Shown here: piece by piece, positions 18,798 through 27,205 of the stretch
Layout: every line of letters begins with the position of its first letter
Position numbering within the stretch: the stretch's first letter is position 1
From: Microbacterium oleivorans
GTDB lineage: Bacteria; Actinomycetota; Actinomycetes; Actinomycetales; Microbacteriaceae
Length of the DNA: 64,000 nt
Assembly: GCF_013389665.1 (NCBI RefSeq)
Contig: NZ_CP058316.1
Span: 3,286,001-3,350,000 of the forward strand
Reading direction: 5' to 3'
Notes under the pieces: model-generated
What the model saw: the letters and a program-made list of their open reading frames with translations, nothing else
The model's database searches: none
What the model was told of the DNA's origin: nothing
Translations under genes and position numbers: made by a program

Positions 18798-19567
18798 GCG
18801 CGCTGCGGATCGAGGACCTGGTCGTGAGGTACGGACACCGTGAAGTGGTCTCGGGGGTCTCGTTCGAGGTGCCCGCCGGACGCACGCTCGGACTCGTCGG
18901 GGAGTCGGGCTCGGGAAAGTCGACCGTGGCGAACGCAGCCGTCGGTCTGGCTCCGGTGCACTCCGGCGAGATCCGCGTGCACGGCACGAGCGTCCTCGGG
19001 CGCGGTGCGGCGTCGCGCCAGGCTCGGCGACGCCTGCAGCTCGTCTTCCAGGATCCGTTCTCGGCGCTCGACCCGCGGATGCCGGTGGGCGACTCCATCG
19101 CCGAGGGGCTCATCGCCAGCCCCCGGTCGTTCACCCGCGCCGAGCGCCGGGATCGCGTGGCGGAGCTGCTGCGTCAGGTCGAGCTCGACCCCGCGCGGGC
19201 CGGCGAGCTTCCCCGTGCCTTCTCGGGCGGTCAGCGCCAGCGGATCACGATCGCCCGTGCGCTCGCGAGCGACCCCGGCATCCTCATCGCCGACGAGGTG
19301 ACCTCGGCGCTGGACGTATCGGTGCAGGGTTCGATCCTGAACCTGTTGCGCGATCTGCAGCAGCGGCTCGAGCTGTCGATCCTCTTCATCTCGCACAACC
19401 TCGCGGTCGTCCGGTACATCAGCGACGAGATCTGCGTCATGCGCGGCGGGCGTGTCGTCGAGGCGGGCCCCACCGAGTCGCTCCTGGCGAACCCGACCGC
19501 CGCCTACACGCGCGAGCTGCTCGAGGCCGTGCCGGTCCTGGGGCGACGCATGGAGTTCGGCGAATGA
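18794..19567 (+). CDS. Peptide-type ABC transporter ATP-binding protein (DppF-like)
   Basis: Second ATPase of the importer. Walker [10 protein letters not shown] at 36-44, Q-loop VFQDPFSALDPRM near 84-96, signature FSGGQRQR at 143-150 and Walker B ILIADEV are intact. At 257 aa it is shorter than typical OppF/DppF because the C-terminal oligopeptide-transporter extension is missing. Start codon overlaps the stop of the fusion gene, so stoichiometric expression is likely. Confidence 0.92.
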   Translation: MSALRIEDLVVRYGHREVVSGVSFEVPAGRTLGLVGESGSGKSTVANAAVGLAPVHSGEIRVHGTSVLGRGAASRQARRRLQLVFQDPFSALDPRMPVGDSIAEGLIASPRSFTRAERRDRVAELLRQVELDPARAGELPRAFSGGQRQRITIARALASDPGILIADEVTSALDVSVQGSILNLLRDLQQRLELSILFISHNLAVVRYISDEICVMRGGRVVEAGPTESLLANPTAAYTRELLEAVPVLGRRMEFGE

Positions 19568-19574
19568 GCGTCCT

Positions 19575-20753
19575 GTGATCACCGCTCCGGCGGCACTGCT
19601 GCCGTCCCTCGTCTCACTGCGACGAGTGCTCCACGCCGAGGCCGAGGTGGGCCTGGACCTGCCGCGCACGCAGCGGCTCATCGTCGAAGCGCTGGCCGGG
19701 CTCGATCTCGAGATCACGACGGGCGCAACCCTGACCTCGGTCACGGCGGTGCTCCGCGGCGGTCGACCGGGCCCCGTCGTGCTGCTGCGTGCCGACATGG
19801 ACGCCCTCCCGGTCATCGAGAGCACCGGGCTGCCGTTCGCCGCGGCCGACGCGATGCACGCCTGCGGGCACGACCTGCACATGGCGGGTCTGGTCGGCGC
19901 CGCGCGCCTGCTCGCGGCGCGGCGCGCCGAGCTGCCGGGAACCGTCGTCTTCATGTTCCAGCCCGGCGAGGAGGGATACGCGGGCGGTCGCATCATGCTC
20001 GACGAGGGGGTGCTGGATGCCGCGGGCGAGCGGCCCGTCGCGGCGTACGCCGTGCACGTCGACTGCACGACGGAGGGCGGGACCGCGGTCACCCGGCCGG
20101 GGCCCATCATGGCGAGCGCGAGCGGGCTCCGCGTGACGGTGCGGGGGAGCGGCGGCCACGCGGCCTGGCCCGCGCACGCGATCGACCCGATGCCCGTCGC
20201 GGCCGAGATCGTGCTCGCCGTGCAGTCCTTCGTCGCGCGTCGGGTGCCCGTGAGCGATCCCGCGATCGTGTCGGTCACACGGATCGCCTCCGACTCGGCG
20301 GCCCCCAACGTGCTCTCGGCGACCGTCGAGCTCGAGGCCAACGTGCGCACGCTCTCACCGCAGACGCTGCAGCTGATCCGCACCGAGCTCCCGCGCCTCG
20401 TGACGGCGATCGGCGAGGCGCACGGCTGCCGAGTCGATGTTCGGTTCGTGGACTCGTACCCCGTCACGGTGAACGATCCCGCCGAGACCGCGGTCGTGCT
20501 CGGCATTCTGGACGAGATCTACGGCGCCGACAACGTGGTGCGGTTGCCGCAGCCCTCGATGGCCTCGGAGGACTTCGCCTACGTCCTCGAAGAGGTGCCC
20601 GGCACGCTCGTCTTCCTCGGCGTGCGCCCCGTCGCGACCCCCGCCGACGCGGCGGCGGGCATGCACTCCGCCGGTGCGGTGTTCGACGACGGCCGCCTCG
20701 ACACGCACGCCGTCGTCCTCGCCGAGCTCGCGTGGCGGCGTCTGATCCGGTGA
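19575..20753 (+). CDS. M20 family amidohydrolase (hippurate/N-acyl amino acid hydrolase-like)
   Basis: Zinc-dependent amidohydrolase of 392 aa. Metal and catalytic motifs are present: LLRADMDALPV, ACGHDLHMAG, the catalytic FQPGEEGYAGG and AYAVHVD, plus the dimerisation-domain GSGGHAAWPAHAIDP. It would split an N-acyl or N-carbamoyl group from an amino acid, the logical step after ring opening by the HyuA-like enzyme. I choose the GTG at 19575, 7 bp after the ATPase stop, because upstream frame residues are an out-of-frame copy of the ATPase end. A regulatory or terminator structure after the gene is weak. Confidence 0.87.
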   Translation: MITAPAALLPSLVSLRRVLHAEAEVGLDLPRTQRLIVEALAGLDLEITTGATLTSVTAVLRGGRPGPVVLLRADMDALPVIESTGLPFAAADAMHACGHDLHMAGLVGAARLLAARRAELPGTVVFMFQPGEEGYAGGRIMLDEGVLDAAGERPVAAYAVHVDCTTEGGTAVTRPGPIMASASGLRVTVRGSGGHAAWPAHAIDPMPVAAEIVLAVQSFVARRVPVSDPAIVSVTRIASDSAAPNVLSATVELEANVRTLSPQTLQLIRTELPRLVTAIGEAHGCRVDVRFVDSYPVTVNDPAETAVVLGILDEIYGADNVVRLPQPSMASEDFAYVLEEVPGTLVFLGVRPVATPADAAAGMHSAGAVFDDGRLDTHAVVLAELAWRRLIR

Positions 20754-20851
20754 AGCGGAGGCCGCCCGCAGCGACCGTGGCCGCTCGCTGACGCCGTCGT
20801 CGCCGCCCCGCTGTGGATAACCGCGGCGCGGCGCGCGGGGAGGCATCCAGG

Positions 20852-22087
20852 ATGCTGCGTGTGAGCACGTCCTCCCCGTCCCCGTCCCCGTCCTCGTCCC
20901 GGGCGCCGCGGCCGCCGTCCTCGGCACCCGTGCCCGAGCCGTCGTCGCCCCAGACCGGGTCCGTCCGCGACGGGATCGTGGCGCGATCGCGGGACCGTCT
21001 GCGTGCCGAGGGCGTCGACCCGGGCGCCGATCCGGCGGCCGCCGAGCGGATCGCCGCCGCCGAGGTCCGTCGTCACAACGACTTCGCGTTCGCGCGCGGG
21101 CTCGTTCCGGTCGATGACGAACCCGCGATGGTACGGGAGGTGATGGCATCGCTGTCGGGGTACGGTCCGCTGCAGGCGCTCCTGGACGACCCGAGCGTCG
21201 AGGAGCTCTGGATCAACGCTCCCGACCGCATCTTCGTCGCGCGTGGTGGTCGCAGCGAGCGCGTCGCTCTGAGCCTCACCGCGGGGCAGGTGCGGGACCT
21301 CGTCGAGCGGATGCTGCACGCGAGCGGTCGTCGCGTCGACCTGAGCCAGCCGTTCGCGGATGCATCGCTGCCGGACGGGTCGCGACTCCACGTCGCGATC
21401 CCCGACATCACGCGGCACTGGTCGGTGAACGTGCGGAAGTTCCTCCGCACCTATCGCACGCTGGACGACCTGGTCTCGATCGGTTCGGTCAGTGCCGAGG
21501 CGGCCTCGATGCTGCGCACCGCGATCGCGCACGGCCGTACCGTGGTGGTCTCCGGGGCGACGCACGCGGGCAAGACCACGCTGCTGGGCGCCCTCGTGGC
21601 GGCGAGCCCACCCGAACAGCGCGTCGTCACCGTCGAGGAGACCTTCGAGCTGGCCGTCGAGCTGCCCGACGTCGTCGCCCTTCAGGCGCGGCAGGCGAGC
21701 CTCGAGGGGACGGGCGAGGTCACGCTGCGGCGGCTCGTGAAGGAGGCTCTGCGCATGCGACCCGACCGGCTGGTCATCGGCGAGGTGCGCGATGCGGAGG
21801 CTCTCGACCTGCTCCTCGCGCTGAACACCGGCGTGCCCGGCGCCGCGACCGTCCATGCCAACTCGGCTGCCGACGCGCTGCGCAAGCTCGCGGCGCTGCC
21901 GCTGCTTGCGGGGCGCAACATCGACGTCGGCTTCGTGCAGGACGCCCTCGCCGCGGCCGTCGACCTCGTCGTGCACTGCGAGCGGATGGCCGACGGCACA
22001 CGCAGGGTCGCCGAGATCCTGTCGCCGACGGGTGCGGTCCTCGATGGAGCGATCGTGACGCGGCCGCTGTACCGGGGCCGGGGATGA
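20852..22087 (+). CDS. tadA: Tad pilus ATPase (TadA/CpaF family)
   Basis: Cytoplasmic secretion ATPase of 411 aa that powers pilin assembly. The N-terminal linker is Ser/Pro-rich and encoded by a CCCCGT hexamer repeat. The core shows GYGPLQALLDDPSVEELWINAP, Walker A GATHAGKTT near 236-244, the Asp/Glu box VVTVEETFEL and Walker B RLVIGEVRD near 307-315, then HANSAADALRKL. The ATG at 20852 is chosen because GGGGAGG sits 8 nt upstream; a GTG at 20813 is also in frame. This begins a chain of seven closely packed pilus genes. No TadZ/CpaE-like gene precedes it. Confidence 0.92.
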   Translation: MLRVSTSSPSPSPSSSRAPRPPSSAPVPEPSSPQTGSVRDGIVARSRDRLRAEGVDPGADPAAAERIAAAEVRRHNDFAFARGLVPVDDEPAMVREVMASLSGYGPLQALLDDPSVEELWINAPDRIFVARGGRSERVALSLTAGQVRDLVERMLHASGRRVDLSQPFADASLPDGSRLHVAIPDITRHWSVNVRKFLRTYRTLDDLVSIGSVSAEAASMLRTAIAHGRTVVVSGATHAGKTTLLGALVAASPPEQRVVTVEETFELAVELPDVVALQARQASLEGTGEVTLRRLVKEALRMRPDRLVIGEVRDAEALDLLLALNTGVPGAATVHANSAADALRKLAALPLLAGRNIDVGFVQDALAAAVDLVVHCERMADGTRRVAEILSPTGAVLDGAIVTRPLYRGRG

Positions 22088-22950
22088 CGCTCGTCTGGGG
22101 TGCGGTGCTCGCCGCGGGCCTCCTGCTGGTCGCGGCGCCATGGCTCTGGCCAGCAGGGGCCCGCCGTGTGCACCCCGACCCGCGTGCGCCGAGGGGATGG
22201 CCGACGCGTGCCCTCCAGGCCGCCGGCTTCGCGCACGCCCCGGCCGGGCGGCTGTTCGTCATCAGCGCGGGCGCGGCGGCGCTCGCGGCATCCCTCACCT
22301 GGCTGCTCACCTCGCTGCCGGCCGTGGGCCTCGTCGCGGCGGTCGCCGGCGCCGCCGCCCCCACCGCCTGGCTCCGGTCCCGGGCGCGGCGACTGCGCCG
22401 TGCCCGGCGCGCACTGTGGCCCGACGTCTGCGATCTGCTCGTCGCGTCGGTACGGGCGGGGATGCCGCTGCCCGACGCCGTAGCCTCCCTCGCCGAGAGC
22501 GGCCCACCGCCGTTGCGCGGGGCGTTCGCCGCCTTCGCTCGCGACATCGCGGCGTCGGGGCACTTCGACTCGAGCGCGGTGCGCCTGCAGGCGGCGCTGT
22601 CGGACCCGGTCGCGGATCGCATCATCGAATCGCTCCGGATGGCCCGCCAGGTGGGCGGCACCGAGCTCGTCCCGGTCCTGAACGCGCTGTCGAGCTCCGT
22701 CCGCGCCGACGCGGCGCTGCGCGCGGAGGTCGAGGCGCGGCAGTCATGGATCCGAGGCGCGGCGGTCCTCGGTCTCGTCGCGCCCTGGGTCATCCTGACG
22801 CTTCTCGCGTTGCGACCCGAGGCCGCCCGGGCGTACGCGAGCGCCGAGGGCGGGGTGCTCATCCTCGTCGGGGCAGGGGTGTCGGTCGTCGCGCACCGCA
22901 TCCTGCTGCGGATCGGCAGGCTGCCCGAGCCGCGGCGGTGGGCGCGATGA
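22084..22950 (+). CDS. tadB: Tad pilus membrane platform protein TadB (T2SS F family)
   Basis: Polytopic membrane protein of 288 aa with the type II secretion F domain (RSRARRLRRARRALWPDVCDLLVASVRAGMPLP, then a late hydrophobic pair). Two early transmembrane segments (about 1-25 and 55-95) and two late ones (about 225-285) surround the cytoplasmic domain. It overlaps tadA by 4 nt and tadC by 4 nt, so it is part of the same translationally coupled unit. Confidence 0.88.
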   Translation: MTLVWGAVLAAGLLLVAAPWLWPAGARRVHPDPRAPRGWPTRALQAAGFAHAPAGRLFVISAGAAALAASLTWLLTSLPAVGLVAAVAGAAAPTAWLRSRARRLRRARRALWPDVCDLLVASVRAGMPLPDAVASLAESGPPPLRGAFAAFARDIAASGHFDSSAVRLQAALSDPVADRIIESLRMARQVGGTELVPVLNALSSSVRADAALRAEVEARQSWIRGAAVLGLVAPWVILTLLALRPEAARAYASAEGGVLILVGAGVSVVAHRILLRIGRLPEPRRWAR

Positions 22951-23864
22951 TCGATCTCACGGATGCCGCCACCGCGGTCCTCCTCGGCGGGTCGCTGGCG
23001 ACCGGTCTGCTGCTTGCAGCCACCCGGGTGCCGCGATGGTCGGCCCCGACGCTGAGCCGGCGGATCGCACCGTACCTCCGTGACATCGCCGACCCGCGCG
23101 GTCTCACGCCGCTGCACCCGGTCGCCCCCGGAGCACGAGCGTGGCGCCGGCGGCGTGACGAGGTGATCGGGCGGCTGGGTGACCCCGACGCGACGCGGCG
23201 CGACCTCGAACGGGCCGGCTGGTCGGTGTCGGTCGTTGGCTTCCGTGCGCGTCAGTTGGCGGCTGGGCTGGTGGGACTGCTGTCGGGTGGACTCGGTGCG
23301 GTCGCCGTGGTGCTCCTCGGTCGACCGGCTCCGGCGACCGCGGTGCTGCCGGTGGTGAGCGCCCTGTGCGCGCCGATGATCGTCCGGCTCGTCCTGGCCT
23401 CGGCGGTGCGGCGCCGTTCGCGACGCATGCGCGAGGATGTGCCACTCGTGCTGGAGTTCCTCGCGCTGTGCCTCGCCGCAGGCGAGTCGCTGACGGACGC
23501 GCTCCGGCGGGTCGGCGACATGGGCGCGGGCGACCTCACCGACCACGTGCGGACGGCCGTGCTCGCCGTGCGCACCGGGTCCTCCCTCGCGCAGGCGCTC
23601 ACCGAGATGGCGCGCACCGTCGATGTGCCGAGCGTCACGCGCGCCGTGGATCATCTGATCGCCGCGATCGACCGCGGGGCACCGCTGGCGCACGTGCTCC
23701 AGTCGCAGGCGACAGATGCGCGGGACGACGCCAGGCGCGGCCTGATCGAGCAGGCGGGTCGGAAGGAGATCCTCATGCTGCTGCCGCTGGTGTTCCTGGT
23801 GCTGCCGCTGTCGGTGCTGTTCGCTGTTTTCCCGGGCATCGTGATGCTGCGCCTGGGCCTATGA
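22947..23864 (+). CDS. tadC: Tad pilus membrane platform protein TadC (T2SS F family)
   Basis: Second platform protein, 305 aa. The conserved F-domain helix VPLVLEFLALCLAAGESLTDALRRVG and the closing hydrophobic segment GRKEILMLLPLVFLVLPLSV are visible. It pairs with TadB around the ATPase. ATG overlaps the tadB stop. A short 12-bp gap carrying a strong GAGAGGAGAA ribosome binding site leads to the small pilin-like gene. Confidence 0.88.
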   Translation: MIDLTDAATAVLLGGSLATGLLLAATRVPRWSAPTLSRRIAPYLRDIADPRGLTPLHPVAPGARAWRRRRDEVIGRLGDPDATRRDLERAGWSVSVVGFRARQLAAGLVGLLSGGLGAVAVVLLGRPAPATAVLPVVSALCAPMIVRLVLASAVRRRSRRMREDVPLVLEFLALCLAAGESLTDALRRVGDMGAGDLTDHVRTAVLAVRTGSSLAQALTEMARTVDVPSVTRAVDHLIAAIDRGAPLAHVLQSQATDARDDARRGLIEQAGRKEILMLLPLVFLVLPLSVLFAVFPGIVMLRLGL

Positions 23865-23876
23865 GAGGAGAAGAAG

Positions 23877-24065
23877 ATGGATGAGACGAACGCGACCCGG
23901 CGGTCGGCGGGGCGCACGCTCCGCGACGACGAGCGCGGCGACGTTCCCGGCTGGGTGCTCGTCACCCTGATGACCGCGGGGCTCGTCGTGGTCATCTGGG
24001 CGGTCGCCGGCCCGGCGCTGTCGGGACTGTTCGAGCAGGCGATCGCGCGCGTGTCGGGGCTCTGA
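23877..24065 (+). CDS. Small pilin-like protein (DUF4244 type)
   Basis: A 62-aa protein with a charged N-terminus (RTLRDDERGD), then one hydrophobic helix (about residues 27-48, WVLVTLMTAGLVVVIWAVAG). Position and size match the DUF4244 proteins that act as presumed major pilins in actinobacterial Tad loci. Unlike Flp pilins it has no Glu five residues after a Gly cleavage site (GDVPGW), so processing by a standard prepilin peptidase is doubtful. Spacing of 12 bp after tadC with an excellent ribosome binding site suggests high expression. Confidence 0.75.
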   Translation: MDETNATRRSAGRTLRDDERGDVPGWVLVTLMTAGLVVVIWAVAGPALSGLFEQAIARVSGL

Positions 24066-24066
24066 C

Positions 24067-24462
24067 GTGCGGCTCGGCGCGGACGAGCGGGGATCGGGTC
24101 CCGCGGAGTTCGTGATGGTGGGCGCGCTGCTCACGGTGCTGACGCTCGGTGTGATCCAGCTGGGTCTCGCCGTCTACGTGCGCGGACTCGCTCACGACGC
24201 TGCGCTCGAAGGCGCCTACCACGCGGCGCTCGCCGATGTCACCGACGACGAGGGCGCGGCGCGGGCGCGGGACATCATCGCGCGCACCGTCGGTTCCGAG
24301 CTCGTTCAGGCCGCCGGATCACGTCGGAGCTCGGACCGCGGCTATCCCGCGGTCGAGGTGTCGGTGCGGATCACCGTGCCGCTCGTCGGCCTCTGGGGCG
24401 TACCCGGGGCATGGGAGGTGACCGCTCATGCGCCGCTCGACGCGCTCGATGCGGCGGGATGA
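24067..24462 (+). CDS. TadE-like minor pilin (first copy)
   Basis: A 131-aa protein with GSGPAEFVMVGALLTVLTLGVIQLGLAVYVRG near its N-terminus, the TadE-like transmembrane helix with the expected Glu five residues after Gly. The rest is a small extracytoplasmic domain. GTG start one base after the preceding stop, in the same operon. It overlaps the next gene by up to 35 bp. Confidence 0.8.
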   Translation: MRLGADERGSGPAEFVMVGALLTVLTLGVIQLGLAVYVRGLAHDAALEGAYHAALADVTDDEGAARARDIIARTVGSELVQAAGSRRSSDRGYPAVEVSVRITVPLVGLWGVPGAWEVTAHAPLDALDAAG

Positions 24463-24898
24463 ATCGCCGGCTGCGGACGCGGGCTCGGCCTCCCTCGAGT
24501 TCGTGGTCGCGGGGATGGTGCTCCTCGTCCCCGTCGTCTACCTCGTGGTGGCTCTCGGCGTCGTCCAGGCCCACGCCCTCGGTGTGCAGGCGACCGCTCG
24601 CCACGTCGCTCGCGCGGTGGCGGTGTCGCCGGGGCCCGCAACCGCCGGGGAGCGGGCGGAGGTCATCACCGAGGCCGTCGCTGCCGAGTACAGCATGGAT
24701 CCGGTGGACGTCGCGCTCGAGATCGTCTGTCCCGGGACGGGAGCATGTCCACGCGCGGGCGATGTCATCATCGTGACCGCCGACGTCGAGGTCGCCCTCC
24801 CGTTCGTCCCGCCGGTCCTCGGCCTCGACCGGGTCGCGCGCGTGCCGGTCGCGGCGACCGCGGTGCAGCGCATGTCGCGTGTGTGGGGCACGTCGTGA
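24428..24898 (+). CDS. TadE-like minor pilin (second copy)
   Basis: A 156-aa protein with the same architecture: polar start, GSASLEFVVAGMVLLVPVVYLVVALGV helix with the conserved Glu, then a periplasm-side domain with a CPGTGACPR cysteine pair that may form a disulfide. The start could be ATG 24428 or, with less overlap of the upstream gene, ATG 24449. Its stop overlaps the next GTG start. Confidence 0.78.
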   Translation: MRRSTRSMRRDESPAADAGSASLEFVVAGMVLLVPVVYLVVALGVVQAHALGVQATARHVARAVAVSPGPATAGERAEVITEAVAAEYSMDPVDVALEIVCPGTGACPRAGDVIIVTADVEVALPFVPPVLGLDRVARVPVAATAVQRMSRVWGTS

Positions 24899-25338
24899 CC
24901 ATCCGTCCTCGTCACGCCCTGCGCCGGATGATCTCCCGAGGCGACGACGAGGGCAGCATCCTTCCTCTCGCCCTCGGCTACGCCGCGCTCGCGCTGATCC
25001 TGGTGCTCGTCACGGTCGACGCCATGAGCCTGTACCTCGCGCACCGACGTGCCGATACCGTGGCGGATGCCGCTGCGCTCGCCGCCTCGGACGGTTTCGA
25101 GGTCGTCGTGTCCGACGGCGCGGCATCCGCTCGCCTCGACGAAGCGGCGGCGACCGGGCTCGCCCGACAGGTGGTCGACGCTGTCTCGGGCGCCGAGCTG
25201 ATGGCGACCGAGACGTCCGACGGCGTCTCGGCGCGCGTCACGGTCGCCGTGACCTGGCATCCGCCGGTGTCATCGCCGTTCGTGCCCGACGGGGTGCGCA
25301 TCGTGGCGACGGCGACGAGCCGCACCGTGCTGCGCTGA
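24895..25338 (+). CDS. TadG-like pilus protein (Rv3654c type)
   Basis: A 147-aa protein with one N-terminal helix (GSILPLALGYAALALILVLVTVDA) followed by the HRRADTVADAAALAASDG stretch typical of TadG/Tad_N proteins and of mycobacterial Rv3654c. No Glu is found at the prepilin position. GTG start overlaps the previous stop. It closes the Tad operon; prepilin peptidase and secretin genes are not in the window (no secretin is needed in a Gram-positive). Confidence 0.78.
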   Translation: MTIRPRHALRRMISRGDDEGSILPLALGYAALALILVLVTVDAMSLYLAHRRADTVADAAALAASDGFEVVVSDGAASARLDEAAATGLARQVVDAVSGAELMATETSDGVSARVTVAVTWHPPVSSPFVPDGVRIVATATSRTVLR

Positions 25339-25419
25339 GCGGCCGAGGACGACGCCGGGGGAATCCGGACGACCGCTCGGTGCCCGCGACATCGTCGCGC
25401 GCGTCCCGGGGGGCGTCGC

Positions 25420-25878
25420 TCAGAGGTCGAGGCGGTGCGGGATCGCGCCGTCGCCCTCGCGGTACGGGATGAATCCCAGGGCCGCGTAGTAGGCCAGGCC
25501 GGCCGCGTTGTCGGCACCGATGGTCGCGTCGATGTGGCGGAGACCCGCGTCCTTCGCGGCGGCCAGCGTGATCACGAAGATCCGGCGGCCGATCCCGCTC
25601 CGGCCCGCGTCCGGGCGGATATGCGTGCCGATGATGCCCCACCCGATCGTCACGTCGTAGGGGTTGCCGGGCCACGCCCGCTTCAGCGACTGGAATCCGA
25701 CGACCTCGCCGTCACGGACCGCCACAGTGCATGCGACTTCGCCCTTGGAGTCCAGGTAGCGCTCCCTCATCACGCCGGCATCGACGGCCGTCGCGCGAAG
25801 CCCGGCGCGATGGATCGCGTTCTGCACCTCGGCCATCGCCTCTGCATCCGTTGCCTCGGCCGGACGGAACGTGATCAC
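25420..25878 (-). CDS. GNAT-family N-acetyltransferase
   Basis: Acetyl-CoA-dependent acetyltransferase of 152 aa. It begins VITFRPAEATDAEAMAEVQNAI and carries a motif A-like acetyl-CoA loop (RPDAGRSGIGRRIF) and a closing AGLAYYAALGFIPYREGDG. The GTG at 25878 starts the domain exactly; a longer frame upstream gives Arg-rich residues with no family likeness. It is a single gene between the Tad locus and the phosphatase gene. The substrate is unknown. Confidence 0.82.
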   Translation of the reverse strand: MITFRPAEATDAEAMAEVQNAIHRAGLRATAVDAGVMRERYLDSKGEVACTVAVRDGEVVGFQSLKRAWPGNPYDVTIGWGIIGTHIRPDAGRSGIGRRIFVITLAAAKDAGLRHIDATIGADNAAGLAYYAALGFIPYREGDGAIPHRLDL

Positions 25879-26033
25879 CCGTCCATCCTCGCATCGCCGC
25901 GCGGTCGGGTCCCGCCGCCGGTGGGCGCGCGGGGAAGTCCACGGTGCGACGGTGATCGCGCGACCTCCTTTCGTTCCGGAATTCCTCTGGATAGGCTCAG
26001 TGGGCCGGCGATGCGTGGAGGGGGAGCCCACTC

Positions 26034-27202
26034 ATGACCCAGCAACTCGATACGGACGACGACGCGGTCGCACGCCTCGGCCTGATGGACAGTGCGCCCG
26101 AGGAGCGATCCGATCGCATCACCCGCCTCGCGCGGGAGATGTTCGACGTCGACTTCGCGGTCGTGAACGTCGTCAACTCCGAGACGGTCTTCACGAAGTC
26201 CCAGCCGCCCGAATCGCACTTCCGCCATACCCCGATCGAGGACTCCTTCTGCGGGGAGGCGGTCAAGCGTCCCGCCGTGCTCGAGGTGCCCGACGGACGC
26301 GCCGACCCGCGCTTCGCCGACCGGGCGATCGTGGCGGAGCACGGCATCCGCTTCTACGCCGGGTTCCCCATCCACACCGACGCGGGCGAGACCGTCGGCA
26401 CCCTGTGTCTGCTCGACACGTCGCCGCGGGAGCTCAGCGAATCCGATCGAGACGCGTTCGAGCGCTTCGGGCTGTGGGCCCAGGCCGAGATGCGTCTTGA
26501 CGACCCCGCCCTGGTGACAGCCGCCACCGCGCCGGATGACGGCGCGTCACCGGTCGCGCGGGCCGACCGTCTTACCGCCGGCGAGGTGCGGCTTGCCTCG
26601 CTCGCGATCCCGCACGGGCGCGTGAGCGGTGACCGGAGCAGCTGGCAGCAGCTCGGCGACCGGATCGTCGTCACCCTCGCCGACGTCATGGGCAAGGGCG
26701 AGGAGGCGGGCGGCTTCGCGGAGGAGCTGATCGGCGCGCTTCAGCAGCGCTCGCATCTCGCGCCGGTCGATGCGCTGCTCTCGGTCGAGGATCACGCCCG
26801 TCACGACGCGCGATACCGCGAGACGTTCGCGACCCTCTTCCACGCCGACATCGACACGCGGAGCGGCCGGGTGTCGTATGTCGACGCCGGCCACGGCCTC
26901 ACCCTGCTCCTCCGCGCCGACGGCTCCAGTCAGCGGCTGAGCTCGCGGAACCTGCCGTTGGGTCTGCGTCCTGCCGACGCGGACTGGCGGGGGAGACGAC
27001 CGTCCCACACGGCGACCTCATCATCTCCGTCTCCGATGGCGCACTCGACGCCTACGACTCCACGCTCGACAGCCTCCGGCTCATCGGCGAGAACCTGCGC
27101 CGGGCCTCCGAGCCCGACGCGTTCTTCGACGAACTGTCGATCCGGGTGTCCGAGCACGTCGTCGACGACGACGTGACGGCGGTGGTCATCTCGGTGCGCT
27201 GA
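26034..27202 (+). CDS. GAF-domain PP2C (SpoIIE-type) phosphatase, apparently frameshifted
   Basis: Partner-switching phosphatase. Residues about 20-150 form a GAF sensor (IEDSFCGEAV, FYAGFPIHT, GTLCLLD) and about 175 onward a PP2C/SpoIIE domain (LADVMGKGEEAGG, TLFHADIDTRSGRVSYVDAGHG, LPLGLRP). After the five-G run at 26989-26993 the original frame yields Ser/Thr-rich nonsense to a stop at 27176. Reading one base back restores GDLIISVSDGALDAYDS and VVDDDVTAVVISV, which hold the metal-binding aspartates, and ends at 27202, three bases from the opposing operon. The restored protein is about 389 aa. One missing G, by mutation, sequencing error or programmed slippage, explains this. A GGAGGGGGA ribosome binding site precedes the ATG. 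The likely target is the STAS protein at 30131-30466. Confidence 0.82.
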
Positions 27203-27205
27203 TGC

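Noticed and set aside
20769..20790. Terminator after the M20 amidohydrolase gene
   Set aside because: Only a 6-bp CAGCGA/TCGCTG stem without a U-tract; too weak to call.
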